Source: Deltaproteobacteria bacterium | Lineage (GTDB): Bacteria; Myxococcota_A; Polyangia; GCA-2747355; JADLHG01 | Length of the DNA: 50,741 nucleotides | Assembly (NCBI GenBank): GCA_020848905.1 | Contig: JADLHG010000013.1 | Coordinates: 1-50,741 of the forward strand | Direction of reading: 5' to 3' | Part shown: piece by piece, positions 45,289 to 50,741 of the stretch | How positions within the stretch are numbered: the stretch's first letter is position 1 | How the letters are laid out: each line of letters begins with the position of its first letter | Translations under genes and position numbers: made by a program | Notes under the pieces: model-generated | Told to the model about the DNA's origin: nothing | Seen by the model: the letters and a program-made list of their open reading frames with translations, nothing else | Databases searched by the model: none

Positions 45289-46607
45289 GCGAAGCTCTCC
45301 AGAAAGGCGGTCAGCCGGTTCTCCGCCGGCTCCTTGGCGTAGGCGCGCGGGTCGGCGTGGTCGGCCTCGAAGAGCAGCACCCGGATCCCGAGCGCCTTCT
45401 GCAGCCGATCCTTGAGGTCGATCTGTCCGACGGAGTAGGGCTTGCACGAGCGGTCGCTGTGCAGCACCGCGCCCTCCACCTCGTAGGTCCGGGCGAGGCG
45501 CTCCAGCACGGAGAGCCGGTTCTTCAGGTCCTGGTTGAGCAGCACGTGGCTGTAGGCCCGGGCCATGGAGGCCATCGGCTGGCTGGGATCCACCAGCGCG
45601 CCTCCTTCGGCCCAGGCGTTCGTGTAGCTCGTGCAGACGAAGTTGAAGCCGCGCTCCGCGAGCAGGGTCGAGAGCTCGCGCAGCCCGTACCAGATCGGCA
45701 GGTTGTCCCACATCAGGCGGTGACGTTCGTTCTTGATGCCGCCGATCCCCTTCTTCACGCGATCGTGGAGCTCGTCGCGCAGGAGGCGGTAGTAGGCGTT
45801 GCACTCCTTCGTCCCGCGCAGCGCGACGATGGGGCCGATATGCACGAAGCCGTCGAAGCCGGTCCACGGGGCGGGGCGGTTGCGGCTGGCGTCGAGGCAC
45901 TCCCCCCACAGGGCCGTCCCCTCGCGGGCGAGGTGCATCACCTCCACCAGCTCGGCCAGCGAGACCTGCTTTCTCGACACGCGCGCCGCTTCGGCCAGCA
46001 GCTCCTCCATCTGGTCGAGGATGTACTGATGGTGGTGCGGCTTGGCCTTGCCGTAGACGAAGGGCGGGTCGATCAGCACGAGCGGTACGTTGAAGTGCGT
46101 CGCGAGCGCCCGGTACCAGTAGAGGAGGGTCTGGCAGATGTTGGTGCAGCAGCAGAGGAGGTCCGGCTTGGGCAAGCGCCCGACGGGGGTCTTCCCCGTG
46201 AACGCGCTCCCGAGGTCGCAGCGGGCGTAGCTGCAGAGGTCCGTCGCGTAGCCCTCCGCCTCGGCGGCGCTGGCGAGCTCGGGGACCTGCTTCTGCGCGC
46301 TGCAGAGCGCGGCGTGGTTCTCGGGGTAGACGGCGTGGAAGCCGAAGGGGCGGAGGAACTCGACGGGGAAGCCGCTCGTGACCCAGGCCACCGGCACCGC
46401 GCCGTCGGCGTAGCGCCCGGCGAGGTAGTGCAGGCTCATCAGCTCCTTCAGCTTGTGCGCCGCCTCGAGGGGCGGGCCGAAGGGGCTGTCCGGGCGCGGC
46501 TTCTTCTTGCGTCGCTTGAGCTCTCCTCGGAGCGTGTCGAAGCGCAGGGTGGCGGGCCCCACGACGTGCTTCACGAGCTCGTACTCCAGGCGGCGACGGG
46601 TGATCAT
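45285..46607 (-). CDS. 2-Hydroxyacyl-CoA dehydratase-like subunit (HgdA-type)
   Basis: A 440-aa protein of the HgdA/FldB/benzoyl-CoA-reductase superfamily. EFLRPFGFHAVYPENHAALC (Cys102) is the family hallmark at residues 83-102; DLCSYARCDLGSAF (Cys125, Cys130) and a striking CCCTNIC (152-158) supply further cluster or substrate-site cysteines, and RSCKPYSVGQ closes the pattern. It should hold a [4Fe-4S] cluster and, with the 365-aa partner, form the catalytic core that removes water from, or reduces, an acyl-CoA. It overlaps both neighbours by 4 nt (ATGA/GTGA). The substrate is unknown: no CoA-transferase or acyl-CoA dehydrogenase gene lies nearby to point to one. Confidence 0.87.
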   Translation of the reverse strand: MITRRRLEYELVKHVVGPATLRFDTLRGELKRRKKKPRPDSPFGPPLEAAHKLKELMSLHYLAGRYADGAVPVAWVTSGFPVEFLRPFGFHAVYPENHAALCSAQKQVPELASAAEAEGYATDLCSYARCDLGSAFTGKTPVGRLPKPDLLCCCTNICQTLLYWYRALATHFNVPLVLIDPPFVYGKAKPHHHQYILDQMEELLAEAARVSRKQVSLAELVEVMHLAREGTALWGECLDASRNRPAPWTGFDGFVHIGPIVALRGTKECNAYYRLLRDELHDRVKKGIGGIKNERHRLMWDNLPIWYGLRELSTLLAERGFNFVCTSYTNAWAEGGALVDPSQPMASMARAYSHVLLNQDLKNRLSVLERLARTYEVEGAVLHSDRSCKPYSVGQIDLKDRLQKALGIRVLLFEADHADPRAYAKEPAENRLTAFLESFA

Positions 46608-47701
46608 GCGGCCCTCCGGGTCTGGCCGAGGAGCTCCACGAAGGCTTCGAGCCGCGTGACGAGCTGCCCCGAGATCTCCGGCTCGAGCTCGCCTTCGACG
46701 ACCAGCACGGGCACCTTCCGGGCGGCGAAGGTGCGCCGGATGGCCGGGATGTCGAAGAGCTCCGGCTCGCAGAACTTGAGGACGTGCACGATCACCCCGC
46801 GGGCGCCGCTGCGGTCGAAGAGGTCGGTCAGGTAGCGCAGGCGCGCCGACTGGTCGGCCGACCGCGTGGAGCAGGGGGAGGCGAGGAAGTACTGGCGCGA
46901 GAGCTCGGCCAGCGGGTCTCCGGCGGTACCGAGGAGCGCGCGCTGCACGCGGCGACCGACGGCGGCGTAGTCGTCGCCGCAGACGTAGGCCCCGGCGTCG
47001 TTCAGCGCCTCGAGGAGCGAGAGCGGCTCGGGGACGTAGCCCGTGATCATCACCGGCACGCCGCTCTGGGCCGCGTCGTCACCGAGCGCGTCGCGCGCGG
47101 TGCGGAGCTCGGCGAGGTGCTCCTCGGGCCAGAGGAACTCGCCGCGCCGGAGGAGGCGGTAGAGCTCGGGGTCGGTCATCGGCAGGCGGGTGCGGCCGTC
47201 GAGCAGCTCGGCGCGCAGGCGGTCGATCTCGCGGTGCAGCCGGAGAGCCGCCCACAACCGCTCCGGTTCGAGCGAGCGGCCGGCGAAAGCGGCGAGCTCC
47301 TCGGCCAGCGACCGGAGCTCCGCCGCGACGAAGGTGCGCGCGCTCGGGCGCGAAGAGCCCTTCGGGTGCTGGAAGGTGAACGCGGGCTTGGTCCAGCCAC
47401 CCATGTCGGGGGCGACCGTGGCCAGCCCCTGGATCGAATCGCAGGTGTGCGGGAAGAGCACTCCGTCGGCGGCGTCGGCCCCGCCCGCGGCCATGAAGGC
47501 CAGGGCGTTGCGCACGATGGAGCAGACGTACGTCTGCACCCGTCCCGCGTCGGGTCCGCGCGGAGGGCCGGGCGGGCCCCAGAGCTCCACGGCCAGGATG
47601 TCGAGCGCCGTGAGGAGCTCCTTTGGGTAATGGATCGGCAGGACGGCCAGGGCCTTGCGACCGTGGGCGGACTTCTGGTTGGCGATGTAGGCGTTCCGCA
47701 T
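46604..47701 (-). CDS. 2-Hydroxyacyl-CoA dehydratase-like subunit (HgdB-type)
   Basis: A 365-aa partner subunit. PHTCDSIQGL (Cys87) and LKFCEPELFDIP (about 313) are the family positions for cluster cysteines; CSIVRNALA (Cys60) precedes them. The N-terminus, MRNAYIANQKSAHGRKALAV, follows directly on a promoter-like TACACT with no ribosome-binding site, suggesting a leaderless transcript. It is first in the minus-strand operon and overlaps the next subunit by 4 nt. It resembles the smaller half of the heterodimer rather than the homodimeric double-cubane enzymes. Confidence 0.85.
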   Translation of the reverse strand: MRNAYIANQKSAHGRKALAVLPIHYPKELLTALDILAVELWGPPGPPRGPDAGRVQTYVCSIVRNALAFMAAGGADAADGVLFPHTCDSIQGLATVAPDMGGWTKPAFTFQHPKGSSRPSARTFVAAELRSLAEELAAFAGRSLEPERLWAALRLHREIDRLRAELLDGRTRLPMTDPELYRLLRRGEFLWPEEHLAELRTARDALGDDAAQSGVPVMITGYVPEPLSLLEALNDAGAYVCGDDYAAVGRRVQRALLGTAGDPLAELSRQYFLASPCSTRSADQSARLRYLTDLFDRSGARGVIVHVLKFCEPELFDIPAIRRTFAARKVPVLVVEGELEPEISGQLVTRLEAFVELLGQTRRAA

Positions 47702-47709
47702 GCGCAGGC

Positions 47710-47737
47710 AGTGTAGCGCAGCGTCTTCCCGTGTCGA
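47710..47737 (-). promoter_or_regulatory. Sigma-70-like, nearly leaderless promoter of the dehydratase operon
   Basis: The minus strand has TCGACA (47737-47732, five of six consensus bases), 16 nt, then TACACT (47715-47710). The -10 box ends 8 nt before the ATG at 47701, so transcription should begin at or within a base or two of the start codon. No ribosome-binding site is present, which agrees. Confidence 0.5.
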
Positions 47738-47777
47738 TTGATAACGAAGCGGGAGAAGGGCGCCGCGACTGCGAGAC

Positions 47778-47794
47778 CCCGGAGTCTCTCCGGG
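47778..47794. promoter_or_regulatory. Inverted repeat between divergent promoters, possible operator
   Basis: CCCGGAG-TCT-CTCCGGG, a perfect 7-bp dyad with a 3-nt spacer. It overlaps the place where the -35 of the plus-strand promoter should be and lies about 40 nt behind the minus-strand promoter, well placed for one regulator to control both. Confidence 0.4.
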
Positions 47795-47814
47795 CCCTGC
47801 GCTTACGCCCCGTG

Positions 47815-47820
47815 TATACT
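47815..47820 (+). promoter_or_regulatory. -10 element of a nearly leaderless promoter for the polyferredoxin operon
   Basis: TATACT, five of six consensus bases, ends 8 nt before the GTG at 47829. There is no ribosome-binding site before that GTG and no good -35, so activation by a factor binding the adjacent dyad is plausible. Confidence 0.4.
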
Positions 47821-47828
47821 GACCTTGC

Positions 47829-48815
47829 GTGCGACGTATCAGTCTCGTCCGGCGCGCGGTGCAGGTCCTCTGCTTCGCGTTCGTCGTCTACGGTGGGTTC
47901 GCCGTCGGGCAGGTTCTCGAGCTCGGGCGCGGCGAGTTCGTCGACGAGACCGGCTTCTCCGGCAAGTTCGAGCGGGGCAAAGGGGTGCGGCTCGTCGAGC
48001 GGGAGAAGGTGCGGGTGGACGCCTACCTCCCGGCGACCTCCTGCACCTACCAGCACAAGGGCTTCTTCGCCGCCTGCAGCCTGGCCTTCGTCTCGGAGCA
48101 CCTGAGCTGGCTGACCCCCTTTTCGTACCTCGTGCCGCAGCTCCTCCTGCTCCTGAGTCTCATGTTCGTCGGTGGGCGCCTCTGGTGCGGGTGGGTCTGT
48201 CCCTTCGGCTTTCTGAGCGATCTCTTGATCGGGCTGCGCAAGCTTGTGGGCCTCGACCACCTCCGCGTCTCGAGGCGCTGGCGCGACGGGCTCGTGGTGA
48301 CCAAGTACGCGCTGCTCGGGGCGAGCCTCCTGGTCTCGATCCTGGCCGCGGTCCCCGCGCTGGCCGGCTCCCGGCCGGATCTGTTCCTGCCCTTCTGCCA
48401 GGTCTGTCTGGGGCGCTACGCCTCGCCGCTCCTCACCGGCGCGCAGGTCTGCTGGACCAACTTCGCGAACCCGATCCAGGCCACGCTCACCGTGCTCGGC
48501 CTCTCGGCGCTCGCGCTCTTCTTCCTCGGCTTCTTCGTGCGACGGCTTTACTGCCGCATCTGCCCGATCGGCGGGCTCACCGCGCCTTTCAACCGCTACG
48601 GCCTCGTGGGGCTCTTCAAGGTGGCCGAGAAGTGCACGCAGTGCGGAGCCTGCTCGCGGGTCTGCCCGGTGGACAACCTGACCGTCGAGGAGCGGCCCGA
48701 TACGGGCTCCGTGGCCGCCTGCGAGTGCGTGATGTGCCTGCGCTGCGTCGAGGCCTGCCCCGAGCCGGGCTGCCTCGAGTTCACCTTCGCGGGGCGGAAG
48801 GTGGTGAGCTCCTGA
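47829..48815 (+). CDS. Membrane polyferredoxin (NapH/CcoG-like 4Fe-4S protein)
   Basis: A 328-aa protein with about five membrane helices. The helix-flanking CGWVCPFGF and CRICPIG motifs are characteristic of NapH/MauN/RdxA-type proteins. Two C-terminal [4Fe-4S] ferredoxin motifs follow, CTQCGACSRVCPV (near 270) and CVMCLRCVEACPEPGC (near 300). A first extracytoplasmic loop holds a ...SCTYQHKGFFAACS pair. Such proteins pass electrons between quinol or membrane donors and soluble iron-sulfur enzymes. It is directly coupled (TGATG) to the double-cubane-type reductase gene, which is probably its electron partner. The GTG start has no ribosome-binding site, consistent with a leaderless transcript. 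Confidence 0.9.
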   Translation: MRRISLVRRAVQVLCFAFVVYGGFAVGQVLELGRGEFVDETGFSGKFERGKGVRLVEREKVRVDAYLPATSCTYQHKGFFAACSLAFVSEHLSWLTPFSYLVPQLLLLLSLMFVGGRLWCGWVCPFGFLSDLLIGLRKLVGLDHLRVSRRWRDGLVVTKYALLGASLLVSILAAVPALAGSRPDLFLPFCQVCLGRYASPLLTGAQVCWTNFANPIQATLTVLGLSALALFFLGFFVRRLYCRICPIGGLTAPFNRYGLVGLFKVAEKCTQCGACSRVCPVDNLTVEERPDTGSVAACECVMCLRCVEACPEPGCLEFTFAGRKVVSS

Positions 48816-50095
48816 TGGAGGACTCGCGCCAGGCCGCGTGCGGGAGCTGCGGTCGCTACGGGGGGACGATCGCGCCCTGCCAGGACGACGGCCTCGAGGC
48901 GGCCTACCACGCCGCGGTGCTGCGGGCGCTCGACCGGCTCGGCCGGCAACCGGGCAGGCCGCGGGCGCTCGAGCCGTTCGAGAGCCTCTTTCGCGAGGGC
49001 TGGCGGGTCGAGGAGCTCGAGCGCGGCGACCGGCCGGTCGTCGGGCTCCTCTGCAACTTCGTGCCGGAGGAGCTGATCGTCGCCGCGGGGGCGGTGCCGC
49101 TCCGGCTCGACCTCGGCCAGCAGCAGGCCATGGAGGTGGGCGCGCGGCGCCTGCCGGTGGACGTCTGCCCCGAGATCAAGTCGGTCGTGGGGGCCCACGT
49201 GGCGGGGATGCCGCTCTACCGGCTGGCCAAGCTCCTGGTCGTGCCCACCTCGTGCGACGGGCGCAAGAAGCTCGCGGGGCTCCTCGGAGGGCGACGGGTC
49301 GTGCCCCTCGAGCTGCCGCAGGGCAAGCGCGACCGACGCGTTCGCGCGCTCTGGGTCGAGCGGATCCGGGAGCTGGTGCGCGAGGTGGAGGGGCTCACCG
49401 GGCGAAAGCTGAAGCGCGGGCCGCTACGCGATGCGGTCGCGCAGTACAACCGGCGGAGCGCGCTCGTGCGGCGCCTGAACGCGCTCAGGTGGAAGGACCC
49501 GCACGCCCTCTCGGGCCGGGACACCTTCCTCGTGATGCAGGCGAGCTTCCTCGCCGACGTGGCGTGGTGGGTGCAGAAGGTGGAGGCGCTCCTGGCCGAG
49601 CTCGAGGCGCGGAGCGCGCACCCCGCAGGCGGTGCCGAGCCCACGCGCGTCTTGCTCACCGGCTCGCCGATCTACTTCCCCGACTTTCAGCTCCTGCACG
49701 TCGTCGAGGAGGCGGGGGCGGTGGTGATCGCCGACGAGCTCTGCTCGGGGACCGAGCGGCTCTACCATCCGACGGTGACGGACGAGGGGACGGTGGACGG
49801 GCTGCTGCGCGCGGCGGCCGAGCGCACCCTGCTCCCCTGCACCTGCCCCTGCTTCGTCTCGAGCGACGACCGGATCACGCGGCTCCTCGAGCTCGCCCGG
49901 CAGAGCGCCGCGCGGGGGGTCGTGCACCACACGCTCCACCTCTGCCAGCTCTACGACCTGGAGCTGCCGACGGTGGCGGCGGCCTTGAAGGGGGCGGCCT
50001 TGCCCCTGCTCAACGTCTACACCGAATACAGCGAGGAGGACTCCGGGGTGCTGCAGAACCGCGTCGAGGCCTTCCTCGAGATGCTGGCGCAATGA
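48815..50095 (+). CDS. Double-cubane-type reductase of the 2-hydroxyacyl-CoA dehydratase superfamily (YjiM-like)
   Basis: A 426-aa protein. LLCNFVPEELIVAAGAVPLR (Cys80), DVCPEIKS (Cys118) and TSCDGRKKL (Cys147) in the first half, and ADELCSGTERL, PCTCPCFVSSDDRI and LHLCQLYDLE in the second, follow the spacing of E. coli YjiM and the double-cubane cluster proteins, which hold an [8Fe-9S]-type centre and reduce small substrates after ATP-driven activation. An extra Cys-rich start (CGSCG...PCQ, residues 9-22) is unusual. No activator lies on this strand; the archerase at 44530-45288 across the divergent promoter could serve it. The ATG overlaps the upstream stop by one base. Confidence 0.85.
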   Translation: MEDSRQAACGSCGRYGGTIAPCQDDGLEAAYHAAVLRALDRLGRQPGRPRALEPFESLFREGWRVEELERGDRPVVGLLCNFVPEELIVAAGAVPLRLDLGQQQAMEVGARRLPVDVCPEIKSVVGAHVAGMPLYRLAKLLVVPTSCDGRKKLAGLLGGRRVVPLELPQGKRDRRVRALWVERIRELVREVEGLTGRKLKRGPLRDAVAQYNRRSALVRRLNALRWKDPHALSGRDTFLVMQASFLADVAWWVQKVEALLAELEARSAHPAGGAEPTRVLLTGSPIYFPDFQLLHVVEEAGAVVIADELCSGTERLYHPTVTDEGTVDGLLRAAAERTLLPCTCPCFVSSDDRITRLLELARQSAARGVVHHTLHLCQLYDLELPTVAAALKGAALPLLNVYTEYSEEDSGVLQNRVEAFLEMLAQ

Positions 50096-50124
50096 GGCGC
50101 GGGGCCCTTCGATCGCGCGTGGTG

Positions 50125-50741
50125 CTAGCGCGGCTTCCGTTCCCGGCGGCGCCGCGTCACGCGATAGAGGAGCCAGCCCGCGAGTACCGCCAGCGGGAGC
50201 GCGGCCAGCAGGTACGGGACCGACTTGGCCCCGGAGCGGTTGACGATCTTCACCTGGCCGACCTCGATCCAGCCCTCGTCCTTGGCCTGCGTGAGGTCCA
50301 CCGAGAGGTCCAGCCCTGCCGCCACCGGGAGCTCGTCGGCGCGAAGCGTGAGCTCGAAGGGGTAGCGGGGCTCCGCGAGCTTCGGGCGTCGCGTGAGCTC
50401 CAGCGCGAAGGTCGTGCGGTCCCCGGGGCCGAGGAGGGGGAGGGCCGCGGGATGGACTACCGCCTCGCACGCGGGGCTCTCCACCGCGAGCCGCAGGTGG
50501 TGCAGCGGCTGCTCGCGCAGGTTGCGCACCAGGACGCGCACGGAGGCCTTGGGGCCGGGCAGGCGAACCACCGCCGGGCCGGGGTCGATCCAGATCCACT
50601 CGGTGAGGTCGACGCGCTCGTCGCGCTTGCCGCACGCAGGGAGCGCGCAGAGGGCGAGGAGGAGCAGGGCCGAGGCGTATGGAGCTCGAGGGGACGCGAT
50701 GGCTGATCTTGGGTGCGGCCGACGGAGCTTGTCAACGCGCG
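50125..50741 (-). CDS. Lipoprotein with C-terminal membrane helix, 5' end outside the window
   Basis: The frame is open to the right edge. It shows a lipoprotein signal, ALLLLALCALPAC, with the Cys codon at 50634-50632. Then come a beta-sandwich region (VVRLPGPKASVRVLVRNLRE, RTTFALELTRRP, ELTLRADELPVAAGL) and a membrane helix near the end, YLLAALPLAVLAGWLLYRV, followed by a basic tail. No ATG, GTG or TTG lies in frame before the signal within the window, so the start is probably a few codons outside; a TTGACA at about 50735-50730 may be coincidental. The Ig-like middle could be an NEW3/CARDB-type domain, but I cannot be sure. The gap to the reductase gene is 29 nt, tail to tail. Confidence 0.65.
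   Translation of the reverse strand, partial: RVDKLRRPHPRSAIASPRAPYASALLLLALCALPACGKRDERVDLTEWIWIDPGPAVVRLPGPKASVRVLVRNLREQPLHHLRLAVESPACEAVVHPAALPLLGPGDRTTFALELTRRPKLAEPRYPFELTLRADELPVAAGLDLSVDLTQAKDEGWIEVGQVKIVNRSGAKSVPYLLAALPLAVLAGWLLYRVTRRRRERKPR

Noticed and set aside
44530-50095. A benzoyl-CoA reductase (BcrABCD) locus
   Set aside because: There is one activator subunit instead of the BcrA/BcrD pair, no ferredoxin-oxidoreductase or aromatic CoA-ligase genes, and one protein is clearly YjiM/double-cubane-like.

Overview
The window looks like chromosomal DNA of a very GC-rich, Gram-negative, myxobacteria-like organism (Myxococcota or a related deltaproteobacterial lineage). Supporting signs are Ser/Thr kinases with PEGA repeats, an FHA-type sigma-54 activator, many Cys-rich or repeat lipoproteins, a secreted M4-type protease with a MYXO-CTERM-like tail, and strong GC3 bias. 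2-Hydroxyacyl-CoA dehydratase/double-cubane-type proteins suggest at least facultatively anaerobic metabolism. No rRNA, tRNA or CRISPR array was recognised.

Region 1 (1-2100) is a mobile-DNA graveyard. It holds the 5' part of a serine recombinase with two small coupled genes, a truncated RAYT-type transposase, and a DNA methyltransferase inactivated by an internal, frame-shifting deletion.

Region 2 (2117-11541, + strand) is a tightly packed six-gene biosynthetic operon: a C-A-T NRPS module with a predicted Asn-type pocket, a fatty acyl-AMP ligase fused to an ACP, a KAS III-like ketosynthase, an NAD-dependent epimerase/dehydrogenase, an MBL-fold hydrolase and an F390-synthetase-related adenylating enzyme. 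It probably makes a lipo-amino-acid or lipid-like metabolite and is my first candidate for an undescribed system.

Region 3 (11538-22327, - strand) holds a large Cys-rich lipoprotein with GDD-Y repeats, an aminopeptidase P, a VKOR-DsbA fusion, phosphomannomutase and mannose-1-phosphate guanylyltransferase (GDP-mannose supply), a MIO-type histidine ammonia-lyase and a small coiled-coil protein.

Region 4 (22450-38173) holds a CcmA-CcmB fusion transporter, a PEGA pseudokinase, enolase, a zinc-ribbon protein, a hotdog thioesterase, a 159-bp palindromic element, an apparently active PEGA Ser/Thr kinase, an FG-GAP lipoprotein with a TPR partner, an FHA/sigma-54 activator, a polytopic membrane protein, and a secreted protein with a strong -24/-12 promoter.

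Region 5 (38332-44361) holds secreted proteins: a glycosidase-like lipoprotein, an M4-type protease, a Cys-rich lipoprotein and a small exported protein.

Region 6 (44530-50095) is a divergent redox module. One arm (-) carries two 2-hydroxyacyl-CoA-dehydratase-like subunits and their ATP-dependent activator. The other arm (+) carries a membrane polyferredoxin and a double-cubane-type reductase. Both arms appear to be driven by nearly leaderless promoters from one 127-bp intergenic region. This is the second strong candidate for an undescribed system. A partial lipoprotein gene closes the window.
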